DNA of 64,000 nucleotides from Streptomyces sp. NBC_00289 (GTDB lineage Bacteria > Actinomycetota > Actinomycetes > Streptomycetales > Streptomycetaceae), in assembly GCF_041435115.1 (NCBI RefSeq), contig NZ_CP108046.1, positions 2,914,001 to 2,978,000 on the forward strand, in the 5' to 3' direction. The notes beneath the pieces are model-generated. The model searched no databases and was not told the DNA's origin. It saw only the letters and a program-made list of their open reading frames with translations. A program made the translations under genes and the position numbers. Shown here piece by piece: positions 52,601 to 60,132 of this stretch (position 1 is the first letter of the stretch; the number at the start of each line of letters is the position of its first letter).

Positions 52601-53699
52601 AGGCCTTCTTGTCGAGGCCGACCTTGCGGTCACCGAGGAACGGGTAGTTCAGATAGCGGCGGAAACGCCGGTGGACGGGCATCGGCCCGCCCTTGCGCTC
52701 GAAGTGGATGACCTCCAGGAGCTCGGCCAGCCGCCGGTCGCGCACCAGGAGCCACTTGACCCGGGCGTCGGCGGGCAGCTCGTCGATGATGGTGAGGTCG
52801 GCCTCGTCGAGGAACTCGTTGGCCCACTCCATGAAGGCCTGCTGGTACTCCTCGTCGGCGTCCGGCAACACCTTCAGGTGCAGCATGAGGTCGGACTTCA
52901 GACAGGCCAGGTCGTACTTCCGTTTGCTGCCCTCGTACTGCTTGGAACGCCGCTCGGCGAGGAACCGGCTCACCGACTGCACCGCCGCGACGCGGTCCTT
53001 CAGGTTCGACAGCTCGGTGTGGCGCTGGGTGATCGAGGGGGCGGCCCCACCCTCGCGCCGGCGCCAGAAGTAGACGATGTCCGTGATGACGTCGACCTTG
53101 GCGGCGCGGAAGTGCGCGTACATGTTGACCCAGGAGTCCTCGTACAGGACGCCCTCGGGGAACTCTATGTAGTGGTAGTCCCAGAAGGTCCGCCGGAACA
53201 GCTTGTTCCACACCGTGCGGTCGTAGATCAGCGCGTCGAACTTGGTGATGTGGGTGCCGCGCCGGTTCTTCTGCATCGGGCCTTTGTGCAGCGGGGACTG
53301 CCACTTCTTCGTGGAGTTCATCATCTGCACGTTGCCCGAGACGAAGTCCGAGCCGGACTCCTCCAGGGTGCGGACCAGCAGCTCGTAGGCGTACTCGGGG
53401 ATGACGTCGTCGCCGTCGACGAAAGCGAGGAACTCACCCCTGGGGTGCATGGAGCGCAGACCCGTGTTGCGGGCGTGGCCCGGACCGTGTGAGTGCTGCC
53501 GGATCAGCCGAAAGCGCTTGTCCGCCGCACAGAAATCCGCCGCGATCCGGACGGAGCCGTCGGTGGAGCCGTCGTCGACAAGAAGCACCTCGAAGTCACG
53601 GAACGACTGGCGCGCGATCGATTCCAGACATTCGGCGAGGTAGACCTCAACATCCTGAAAGGGCACAACAACACTCAGACGCGGATGTTCCGCCAACAC
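49656..53699 (-). CDS. Giant GT2 glycosyltransferase-CDP-glycerol glycerophosphotransferase (TagF-like) fusion
   Basis: 1347 residues. The GT2 domain (1-~330) starts LSVVVPFQDVEVYL and has VDDGSTDGS and VDGDD. A ~520-residue beta-rich middle follows. A TagF-type Glyphos_transf domain (~855-1215) has ILFDAFKGTQYSD, QTWHGTPLKKIG, VMYAPTWRDD, RRHPN and TDYSSLMFDYV. A ~135-residue Pro/Gln/Ala-rich tail ends the protein. The C-terminal domain polymerises or adds (poly)glycerol-phosphate or similar teichoic acid units. GTG 53699 is preceded by AGGAG but only three bases away; TTG 53696 is possible. Confidence 0.9.
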   Translation of the reverse strand: MLAEHPRLSVVVPFQDVEVYLAECLESIARQSFRDFEVLLVDDGSTDGSVRIAADFCAADKRFRLIRQHSHGPGHARNTGLRSMHPRGEFLAFVDGDDVIPEYAYELLVRTLEESGSDFVSGNVQMMNSTKKWQSPLHKGPMQKNRRGTHITKFDALIYDRTVWNKLFRRTFWDYHYIEFPEGVLYEDSWVNMYAHFRAAKVDVITDIVYFWRRREGGAAPSITQRHTELSNLKDRVAAVQSVSRFLAERRSKQYEGSKRKYDLACLKSDLMLHLKVLPDADEEYQQAFMEWANEFLDEADLTIIDELPADARVKWLLVRDRRLAELLEVIHFERKGGPMPVHRRFRRYLNYPFLGDRKVGLDKKAYRLDKEFSLHGTLNGARWSTTGHLLTLTGAAYVRFINVHKKHMSVKAIALRNKKQGRMVVTTAKTTYAPQATEHSNQNRYCYDWAGFEARIDTTRLKRKGQWVEGTWDVAAGVLSRGLFRYRGIDRGGAGAAANPPYRYVDKNTRVLPVFLQGKLKLRVEIVRCRITGHRVTGDQLELRGVYLGPKVPEWGKLRVVSMSGAGKHDARVHFTPGGDGWCSFTARIPLRLLVPGFRADAQAGSEIPKSWSMGSNGWKTTFHVEGRKMTMYPVMAQETPDGHYRMPASLQTREGDREVVVHRNGSGYLVLFERATLPTATDVTWLDDGSLQIGGRYLAADRLTAREYRDAHLVVRSRAHGAERTVPLVWDGNTFRSVVTPAAMRTLAGGIPLAAGRWDFFLRRQDLSAVARDDRLEDLMVKIEQDLVDSFPQDYEENERGYELQAEAYDRLSLLVQSAMPDHARGPYRQKLLRTKTYPAARRIKVRPAILFDAFKGTQYSDSPRALHEELVRRGVDLEHLFVVRDDQVEVPPTAKAVRMWSPQWYEALATSRYVVANNHLPDWFQKREGQIVVQTWHGTPLKKIGHDIEAIHFADQRYLERVEKEVQNWDMLVSPNSFSTPILKRAFGFPGEMVESGYPRNDILRLPGMERREQEIRRRIGLPEGKRVVMYAPTWRDDQFYAPGKYKLDFRIDLADARARLGADHVLLVRRHPNVVDPVPGAGDGFVFDVSDYPDMADLSLITDVMITDYSSLMFDYVNTGRPILFFTYDLDHYRDTLRGFYFDFQQSAPGPLLYTSEDLVTAVREIDRIQDTYAERYRWFQSEFCDLDDGYASARLADRMLVAGGDLAPEEARAPAVGTVEHRHSGRPLTPIRWQAQHWFAPQRRPAPAGVGADGRTGAIPTQPARADQAAARGATSGTQPFVPTGPQAVARPRQVPEGQAPGHGPEHYDRLPPSTAVRFQQPLGQAPRAQAAEGRAVEGVIV

Positions 53700-53997
53700 A
53701 TACTCCTACCCAGACAAAGCGCCCCCGGGACACCGGCCGACCTCAGCTGGGTCCCCCCTGATCGGCGTTACCCGGCCAGCCCCCTTGCCGCCTTGGCATC
53801 ACACGCCTCCGGGACCGCGGTCGAGCCCCCTCCACCAGCGGTCACAGGATTGCCACATCTTATGTCGCCCTAACGAATGGTCAAGGCCCATTAATGCCTA
53901 GTTCACCGCTTAGACGTGCTAAGGCATCGCGCTGGCAAGGGAGATGGCCGCGCGTGAGATCCGCGTCATACGACGCGAGCATCCGGCGCCCCGAAGG
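53700..53997. promoter_or_regulatory. AT-richer intergenic region upstream of the TagF-like gene
   Basis: The gap holds no gene. An imperfect inverted repeat ATGCCTAG...CTAAGGCAT (53895-53927) contains an inner CTTAG-ACGTG-CTAAG hairpin (53909-53923). The area is AT-rich (ATTAATGCCTAG) for this genome, so the promoter of the minus-strand TagF-like gene probably lies here. Confidence 0.4.
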
Positions 53998-55113
53998 TCA
54001 GAGCCTGTCCCAGTGGGTCAACGTGAGCCCGGAGACTTCCTCCTGCCGGGCCACCTTCGGCGCACCGTCGGGGCCGATGAGCGCCATGACCACCCGGCCC
54101 CTGCCGTCCAGGGCGAGCGTCGGCGCGCCCTGGCAGGATTCGGCAAGCGCGTACCACCAGAAGCCGTCGGTCTCGCTCTCGGTTCCACCCACGCCGAGCA
54201 CCGCCGTGCCGTCGTGGTCCCGGCAGGCGAGGATGACACAGTCGTAGCCGTCCACCGACGCCCGCAACACCCCGTACGGCACCCGGTCCGGGGAGAAACC
54301 CAGGGCGGCGGGCCAACCGCCCGCCCGCCACGCGGCGGCACCACCGCTCTCGGCATCCGTCCAGAAGAACGTGGCGCGGTCCGGCCCGGTCTCCAGGACA
54401 GCGACCGTGCCCGGCGAGGGGCGCAGCGCGAATCCGCGTGGCCCCACGAAGTCTCCGCCCGGCTCCAGCTGACGCCACACGAGTACGCCGGTCTCGGCGG
54501 CGACGCAGACCTCGACACGTCCCCCGGCGAGGGCGACCGGTGTGGGCAGCGCGTCGATGCCACCACCGCGCAGGTCCTCCCAGGCGCGCCACTTGCCGTT
54601 CGGGGCCTCGCGACGCAGCATCAGGCCTTGGTGCGCGCCGCGTACGAAGACGTGCACCGTGCCGTCCGGCGCGATCGCCCCGGTCGGCGGCCCCGGTTCG
54701 CCGCCCTGCTCCCGCGCCTGATGCGGGTTGCCGAGCGAGCGCCAGTCGGAGACGGCGAGCCCGGACTGGTACTGGACGGCGTGCACGATGTCCACGCTCC
54801 GGGAGCCGCCGGCACCGGCGCGCTCCCTGCGGCCGAGCAAGTGCACGTAGGTGTCGGCGCCCTGCACCACCGTCAGGTGGGTCAGCCCGGCGGCGGCCAC
54901 GAAGTGCGGTCCGCTCCAACCGGGGCCGCCGCGGGTGGTCTCCGTCCAGCGCAGCAGGCCGCCGTCGGTGGGGGCGTACAGACTGAGCCGGCCGTCCTTG
55001 CCGAGGGTGAGCCAGTTGCCGTGCGCGGCTCCGGACGCCACGCGTCCCTGTCCCTGCGCGGCGGGAGCGACCGGGCGGGCGGCACCCGCAGAGCCTGCCG
55101 ACCTTTTCCGCAT
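53998..55113 (-). CDS. Propeller-like protein, paralogue A
   Basis: 371 residues. A basic Ala-rich head of about 30 residues, then repeated WxxxG...dGRLsLY...G.L.RW units such as NWLTLGKDGRLSLYAPTDGG and GTVHVFVRGAHQGLML, suggesting a beta-propeller of about six or seven blades, lectin-like. It matches the gene at 56733 along its length. No signal peptide is obvious. ATG 55113 lies 12 bp from GGAAGG; GTG 55125 abuts it. The family has no known function that I can name. Its place next to LCP and TagF-like genes suggests glycan binding. Confidence 0.65.
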   Translation of the reverse strand: MRKRSAGSAGAARPVAPAAQGQGRVASGAAHGNWLTLGKDGRLSLYAPTDGGLLRWTETTRGGPGWSGPHFVAAAGLTHLTVVQGADTYVHLLGRRERAGAGGSRSVDIVHAVQYQSGLAVSDWRSLGNPHQAREQGGEPGPPTGAIAPDGTVHVFVRGAHQGLMLRREAPNGKWRAWEDLRGGGIDALPTPVALAGGRVEVCVAAETGVLVWRQLEPGGDFVGPRGFALRPSPGTVAVLETGPDRATFFWTDAESGGAAAWRAGGWPAALGFSPDRVPYGVLRASVDGYDCVILACRDHDGTAVLGVGGTESETDGFWWYALAESCQGAPTLALDGRGRVVMALIGPDGAPKVARQEEVSGLTLTHWDRL

Positions 55114-55275
55114 GGCCTGGTGCACCCTTCCTGAAGCCCGCCGCGTCACGGCCACGGAACTCTGAAATTCCGCGCCATCATATGCCGCTCGGTCACCAGT
55201 TCCCCTGCTCCACCCCAGGAGGCGACTCTGCTGGGCACGAGCATGAACCCCGACTCGTCCGCGATCGGCCATGTT

Positions 55276-55356
55276 GTGAACGGATGCGGCTTGTTCGGCT
55301 TCTGTTCACGATTTGATCACGATCCGAACATGATTGACCTGAGATCTGTTTATAGT
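55276..55356 (+). promoter_or_regulatory. Divergent regulatory region before the LCP gene
   Basis: The 349-bp gap 55114-55462 is AT-richer than its surroundings. It carries inverted arms GTGAAC (55276-55281) and GTTCAC (55304-55309) and a -10-like TATAGT (55351-55356). No convincing -35 was seen. It should contain promoters for the LCP gene and the divergent propeller gene. Confidence 0.35.
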
Positions 55357-55462
55357 TCTGGGTCGATCGAGCAGTACGGACCGGCCTCCCCCACCCGAGT
55401 CCTCACACTCACACCGCAAGCACCGCCCTTCCGGGCACGAAACAGCGAGGACTCGGACCAGG

Positions 55463-56569
55463 ATGAGCCATGTCTCGACGCCCCAGCGCACCGACAGTGA
55501 CGAGCCGTCCAGGCGCACCGGAGGGCGCGGACGCAAGCGCGAGCGGACGGGCAGACGTCGGATCTGGAGATGGATCCTGCTCGGCCTGGTCGTGGTCCTC
55601 GTGGCCGCCGGCGGCACCGGCTACTGGCTCTACAGGGACCTCGACGGCAACATCAAGGGCGTCGACATCGACAAAGCCATCGGTGACGACAGGCCCGAGA
55701 AGCTGCCCACCTCCGGACAGAACATCCTGATCCTGGGCTCCGACTCGCGCGCCGGTGCGAACGCGAAACTGAACACGGGCAATGTCTCCGGGGCGCGCTC
55801 CGACACCGCGATGGTGATGCACATACCCGAGGGTCGTACGAGGGCCGTTGCCGTCAGCATTCCGCGCGACACCCTCGTCACCCGGCCCGAGTGCACCAAG
55901 TCGGACGGCTCCACGGTGGCGCCCGCCAAGCGCGTGATGTTCAACTCCATCTACTCGCAGGTCGGTCCGGCCTGTGTGGTCAAGACGGTGGAGAAGATCT
56001 CCGGGGTCCGCATGGACCACTACGTCGAGATCGACTTCGCCGGCTTCAAGGGACTCGTGGACGCGATAGGCGGCGTGACCGTCACCGTCGACCAGGACAT
56101 CCACGACACCTCCAGCGGCCTCAATCTCACTGCGGGTACCCACCGGCTGAACGGCACCCAGTCCCTGCAGTTCGTGCGCACCCGGCACGGCATCGGCGAC
56201 GGCAGCGACCTCGGGCGCATCGGACTGCAGCAGCAGTTCATGATCGCCCTGCTGGGTGAGATCAAGAAGCAGGACCTGCTCGGGAGCCCCACCAAGACCT
56301 ACAAGATCGCCGACAAGCTCACCGCGGCGCTCACCACCGACTCCGACCTCGCCTCGCTCACCAAGCTCTCGAAATTCGGCCGCAGCCTGAACGGTGTCGA
56401 CCCGTCCAGCATGGAGACGATCATGCTTCCGGTGTCGTACGACAAGGTCGACCCGAACCGGGTGGTGGCCGCCGAACCGCAGGCGTCGACCCTGTGGAAG
56501 GCGATCCGCAACGACTCGGAGATTCCGGCCTCTGCGAAGAAGTCCCCCGCCACCGGCGGAACTTCCTGA
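55463..56569 (+). CDS. LytR-CpsA-Psr (LCP) family wall-glycopolymer ligase
   Basis: 368 residues, type II membrane protein: basic cytoplasmic tail (1-34), one TM (35-57), external LCP domain. Conserved marks are NILILGSDSR, the SIPRDT block with its Arg, SDTAMVMHIP and SLQFVRTRHG. LCP proteins attach phosphate-linked glycopolymers such as teichoic acids from lipid carriers to peptidoglycan. This matches the TagF-like gene close by. The C-terminal LytR_C domain is absent. ATG 55463 has only a weak CAGG upstream. Confidence 0.93.
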   Translation: MSHVSTPQRTDSDEPSRRTGGRGRKRERTGRRRIWRWILLGLVVVLVAAGGTGYWLYRDLDGNIKGVDIDKAIGDDRPEKLPTSGQNILILGSDSRAGANAKLNTGNVSGARSDTAMVMHIPEGRTRAVAVSIPRDTLVTRPECTKSDGSTVAPAKRVMFNSIYSQVGPACVVKTVEKISGVRMDHYVEIDFAGFKGLVDAIGGVTVTVDQDIHDTSSGLNLTAGTHRLNGTQSLQFVRTRHGIGDGSDLGRIGLQQQFMIALLGEIKKQDLLGSPTKTYKIADKLTAALTTDSDLASLTKLSKFGRSLNGVDPSSMETIMLPVSYDKVDPNRVVAAEPQASTLWKAIRNDSEIPASAKKSPATGGTS

Positions 56570-56732
56570 CGGCAGCCGCGAGAGAGACCGCAGGCCGGAC
56601 GGCTCGGACGGTGTCCCGCGGCCGACCCGGTCTGCGGACGCGACCAGGCTGTGGACACACCGCAGCGACCGAGCCCGGCCGGCGGTGGGACACCAAGACT
56701 CCCCAGGAAGAACAGGGAAGCGCGCGGCCGGT

Positions 56733-57797
56733 TCAGATCTCCCGCCAAGCCTCCAGCGCCAGCCCCGCCTCCTCCTTGCGGCGGGTCAGGAGCAGGTGGC
56801 CCGATGAGGGGGACCGGGTCGCCGCCACCACCCGGCCGTCCTCGTCCAGCGTCGTCGACACCTCGGCGTCCACGGGGAGTTCGGGACCGGACTCGGCCCA
56901 CCAGGCGCCCGCCGACTCCTGTTCCGTGGGGTAGGCGGCGAAGGCGACCCGGCCGCCGGCCGAGCGTTGGGCGAGCAACGTGCAGTCGTGGCCGTCCAGT
57001 TCGCAGCGGACGGCGGAGACCGGGCCGGGACCGGCGGCGGTCAGCACCGGGACGGGGGTGCCGCCCGGACGCCAGGCGCACAGGTCGCCGGAGTCGTCGG
57101 TGAAGAAGAGGGTGGTGCTCTGCGGGGAGGTGGCCAGCGCGCGGAGCGTGCCCGGGCGGACCGCCGCCTCCATCGCCTCCTCCAGGACCGGCTGGGCGCC
57201 CGGCTCCTCCTGCCGCCAGTGCAGGATCGCGCCGGGAACGGCGGCGTACAGCTCGACGCGTCCGGACTCCCCCGTGACCGCCGCGAGCCCCTCCTGGACC
57301 TCCCGCCCCTTGAGGTCGCGCCACGGGTCCCAGCCGCCCTTCTCCTTCTGGGCGATCATGCTCACCCCGCCGCCGAGGTTGCGGACGAAAACGTGCGCGC
57401 GGCCCTGGTCGTCCACGGCGACGGCGGGCGTGCCGGTGCGCTCGCCCTTCTTGTCGGGATGGCCGACCGGGCTCCAGTCCAGCGCGGCCAGCCGGGGCCG
57501 GAAGTGGGTGGAGTGGACGAGGCCCGACTCGCCGGACACGGTGGGCCGCCAGGCGATCAGATGGACGTAACCGTCGCTGCCCTGCCCGAGGGCGAGCCCG
57601 GCGTACAGCCGCTGCTCACCGCCCACCCGGCGGGGCGGGGCCCAGGGGCCGCCGGGGCCGCGCTCCGCCCGGCACAGGACGGCGTCGCCCGAGGGGAGAT
57701 AGACACTGAGGCGGCCGTCTCGGCCGCGCGTGAGCCAGTCGCCGTTCACCGGATCACTGTATGTCGCGGCCTGGCCGTCCCCTTCGAGCGGGGGCAC
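56733..57797 (-). CDS. Propeller-like protein, paralogue B
   Basis: 354 residues. Blade-like repeats including GDWLTRGRDGRLSVYLPSGD, GRAHVFVRNLGGGVSM and GAILHWRQEE align end to end with paralogue A on the other side of the LCP gene. It lacks an evident signal peptide. GTG 57797 has GAGG adjacent and AAGGG ten bases upstream. It converges on the LCP gene. Function is unknown; a carbohydrate-binding propeller is a reasonable guess. Confidence 0.65.
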   Translation of the reverse strand: MPPLEGDGQAATYSDPVNGDWLTRGRDGRLSVYLPSGDAVLCRAERGPGGPWAPPRRVGGEQRLYAGLALGQGSDGYVHLIAWRPTVSGESGLVHSTHFRPRLAALDWSPVGHPDKKGERTGTPAVAVDDQGRAHVFVRNLGGGVSMIAQKEKGGWDPWRDLKGREVQEGLAAVTGESGRVELYAAVPGAILHWRQEEPGAQPVLEEAMEAAVRPGTLRALATSPQSTTLFFTDDSGDLCAWRPGGTPVPVLTAAGPGPVSAVRCELDGHDCTLLAQRSAGGRVAFAAYPTEQESAGAWWAESGPELPVDAEVSTTLDEDGRVVAATRSPSSGHLLLTRRKEEAGLALEAWREI

Positions 57798-57817
57798 CCT
57801 CGTGCGACCCTTGTCTT

Positions 57818-58201
57818 ATGGACGAGCCCACGGCCGGGAATCCCGCGCCTCTCGTGATCGTCGACGCCGCGAACGTCGTCGGATCGGTACCGGACGGCTG
57901 GTGGCGGGACCGGCGCGGGGCCGCGGAACGGCTGCGGGACCGGCTGGCGGCGGACGGCGTGCCGGGGCACGAGGGCCCGGTGGAGATCGTCCTCGTGGTC
58001 GAGGGCGGGGCCCGCGGGGTGGAGTCGGTGCCCGGCGTACGGGTCGAGTCGGCGCCCGGCAGCGGCGACGACCACATCGTCGCGCTGGTCGCGGGGGCGG
58101 GCGCGCGCCCCGTCCTCGTGGTCACCGCCGACCGGGAACTGCGGCGGCGGGTCGGCGAGTTGGGGGCGCAGGTGACGGGACCGCGGACGGTCCGGCCGTA
58201 G
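57818..58201 (+). CDS. Small PIN/NYN-like nuclease-fold protein
   Basis: 127 residues, about the minimal size for the fold. Acidic positions match a PIN/NYN core: IVDAANVVGS (Asp near 16), GSGDDHIV (~86-93) and VVTADRELRRRVGE (~103-116). YacP-like NYN proteins cleave RNA. Relatives have been annotated as NTP pyrophosphohydrolase, for which no motif is visible. It has no good ribosome-binding site and may be leaderless. It starts 20 bp from the divergent propeller gene. Confidence 0.7.
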   Translation: MDEPTAGNPAPLVIVDAANVVGSVPDGWWRDRRGAAERLRDRLAADGVPGHEGPVEIVLVVEGGARGVESVPGVRVESAPGSGDDHIVALVAGAGARPVLVVTADRELRRRVGELGAQVTGPRTVRP

Positions 58202-58430
58202 GAAGGGCACCGGTCACGCGAGCCCGGTGGACCGTACGGCCGTGGAAAACACCCGGCACCCGGGTCCCGTGGACCGCCCGGCCGTAGGAAAGGAACCGGT
58301 CACGCGAGCCCGGTGGACCGTACGGCCGTAGAAGAACACCCGTCACCCGGGCCCCGTGGACCGCCCGGCCGTAGGAAAGGCGCCGGTCACCCGAGCCCCC
58401 TGGAGCGCCCGGCCGCGGGAAAGGAACCGG
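58194..58430. repeat. Five-plus copies of a 42-44-bp tandem repeat
   Basis: The core GGCCGTAGGAAAGG (variants GGCCGTGGAAAA, GGCCGTAGAAGA) recurs at 58194, 58238, 58280, 58324, 58367 and 58411. Two forms alternate at first: A with GGTCACGCGAGCCCGGTGGA and B with CACCCGGGTCCCGTGGACCG. It lies between the nuclease-like gene (overlapping its last codons) and the terminator of the amino-acid permease. No coding capacity is inferred. Confidence 0.88.
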
Positions 58431-58464
58431 CCCCGCGGGCGCCGCCGTGGTGGCGCCCGCGGGG
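58431..58464 (-). terminator. Hairpin terminator after the amino-acid permease
   Basis: Perfect 13-bp stem CCCCGCGGGCGCC with its complement and an eight-base loop, 20 bp beyond the permease stop on the minus strand. Confidence 0.85.
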
Positions 58465-58484
58465 CCGGGTGTCGAGCGGCGCGG

Positions 58485-59987
58485 CTACTCCGTGCTCGTG
58501 CCGGCCGGGGCCTGCTCCCGCCGTGCCAGACGGCTGTGGGAGCGGCCGTAGAGGAAGTACACGGCGAAGCCGATGACCATCCAGATGCCGAAGCGCAGCC
58601 AGGTCTCGGCCGGCAGGTTGAGCATCAGCCACAGCGAGGCGAGCACCGACACGATCGGCAGGACGGGCACCAGCGGGGTGCGGAAGGAGCGGGGCAGGTC
58701 GGGGCGGGTCCTGCGGAGGATGATCACGCCGATGGCGACCACGATGAACGCGAACAGCGTCCCGATGTTCACCAGTTCGGCCAGCTCGCTCAGGCTGGTG
58801 AAGCCGGCGAGGATCGCGATGATCACGCCGAGCAGGATGGTCGGCCGGTGCGGGGTCTTGAACCGCGGGTGGACGCGCGAGAAGAAGCGGGGCAGCAGCC
58901 CGTCACGGCTCATCGCGAAGAAGACCCGGGTCTGGCCGAGCAGCAGGATCATGCAGACCGTCGTCAGGCCGACGGCGGCGCCGAAGCTGATGAAGCCCGC
59001 GAACCAGGGATGCCCGGTGGCCTTGAACGCGTCGGCGAGCGGCGCGTCCACGGACAGCTTGGTGTAGTGCTGCATGCCGGTCACGACGATCGACACGGCG
59101 ACGTAGAGGGTGGTGCAGATCAGGAGCGAGCCGAGGATGCCGCGGGGCATGTCGCGCTGCGGGTTGTTGGTCTCCTCGGCGGCCGTGGCCACCACGTCGA
59201 AGCCGATGAAGGCGAAGAACACGACGGAGGCGGCGGTGAAGATGCCCATCACGCCGAAGTTGGACGGCGCCCAGCCGAACATCAGCTGGATGAGCGGCGA
59301 GTCGAGGCCGCTGCCCGCGTCCACGGTCTTCGCCTTGGGGATGAACGGGTCGTAGTTGTCGCCGTTGATGAAGAAGGCACCCGCGATGATCACGACCATG
59401 ACGACGGTCACCTTGATGGCGACCACGACGGCGGTGACGCGCGCGGAGAGCTTCGTGCCGACGACGAGGATGGCGGTGAGGACCAGGACGAGGGCGGCCG
59501 CGAGGATGTCGAAGCCGAAGCCGTCGGCTCCCTCGCGTCCGGTGAGCGCCGCCGGCAGGTGCCAGCCCGCGTTGTCCAGGAGCGAGGCGATGTAGCCGGA
59601 CCAGCCGACCGCGACCACCGCGGTGCCGAGGGCGAACTCCAGGACCAGGTCCCAGCCGATGATCCAGGCGGGGAGTTCACCGAGGGAGGCGTACGAGAAG
59701 GTGTACGCGGAGCCGGCCACCGGGACGGTGGAGGCGAACTCGGCGTAGCAGAGCGCGGCGAGCGCGCAGACGACCCCGGCCGCGACGAAGGCCAGGGCGA
59801 CCGCGGGGCCTGCGTTGTTCTTGGCCACCGTGCCGGTCAGTACGAAGATGCCGGTGCCGATGATGACACCGACGCCGAAGACGGTCAGGTCCAGCGCGGA
59901 CAACGATTTCTTGAGCGCGTGCTCTGGCTCCTCGGTATCGAGGATGGACTGCTCGACCTTCTTCGTCCGGAAGAGGGTGCTGCTCAC
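58485..59987 (-). CDS. APC-family amino-acid permease
   Basis: 500 residues, about 12-14 membrane helices. The first helix VFGVGVIIGTGIFVLTG is the APC signature, and FIGFDVVATAAEETNNPQRDMP matches the cationic amino-acid transporter branch. It likely imports amino acids by proton symport; specificity cannot be read. GTG 59987 is preceded by GGGAGGT. Confidence 0.93.
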   Translation of the reverse strand: MSSTLFRTKKVEQSILDTEEPEHALKKSLSALDLTVFGVGVIIGTGIFVLTGTVAKNNAGPAVALAFVAAGVVCALAALCYAEFASTVPVAGSAYTFSYASLGELPAWIIGWDLVLEFALGTAVVAVGWSGYIASLLDNAGWHLPAALTGREGADGFGFDILAAALVLVLTAILVVGTKLSARVTAVVVAIKVTVVMVVIIAGAFFINGDNYDPFIPKAKTVDAGSGLDSPLIQLMFGWAPSNFGVMGIFTAASVVFFAFIGFDVVATAAEETNNPQRDMPRGILGSLLICTTLYVAVSIVVTGMQHYTKLSVDAPLADAFKATGHPWFAGFISFGAAVGLTTVCMILLLGQTRVFFAMSRDGLLPRFFSRVHPRFKTPHRPTILLGVIIAILAGFTSLSELAELVNIGTLFAFIVVAIGVIILRRTRPDLPRSFRTPLVPVLPIVSVLASLWLMLNLPAETWLRFGIWMVIGFAVYFLYGRSHSRLARREQAPAGTSTE

Positions 59988-60072
59988 GGGTACCTCCCAC
60001 GCTGTGTCGTCCTCGACATGATCGAGAGGGGGCGTAGACCGTATGCCCCGGCGCGGCCGGGTTCACGCAAAC

Positions 60073-60112
60073 GGGCCGCTTCCACCACCCTTCACGGTGG
60101 CGGAAGCGGCCC
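60073..60112 (-). terminator. Hairpin terminator after dxs
   Basis: A 17-bp stem with one mismatch: GGGCCGCTTCCACCACC against GGTGGCGGAAGCGGCCC, 20 bp beyond the dxs stop on the minus strand. Confidence 0.88.
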
Positions 60113-60132
60113 ATCCGGACGTGTCGCCCCGG

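Noticed and set aside
58194..58430. CRISPR-like array
   Set aside because: The repeats are contiguous and diverged with no constant repeat/variable spacer pattern, and there are no cas genes.
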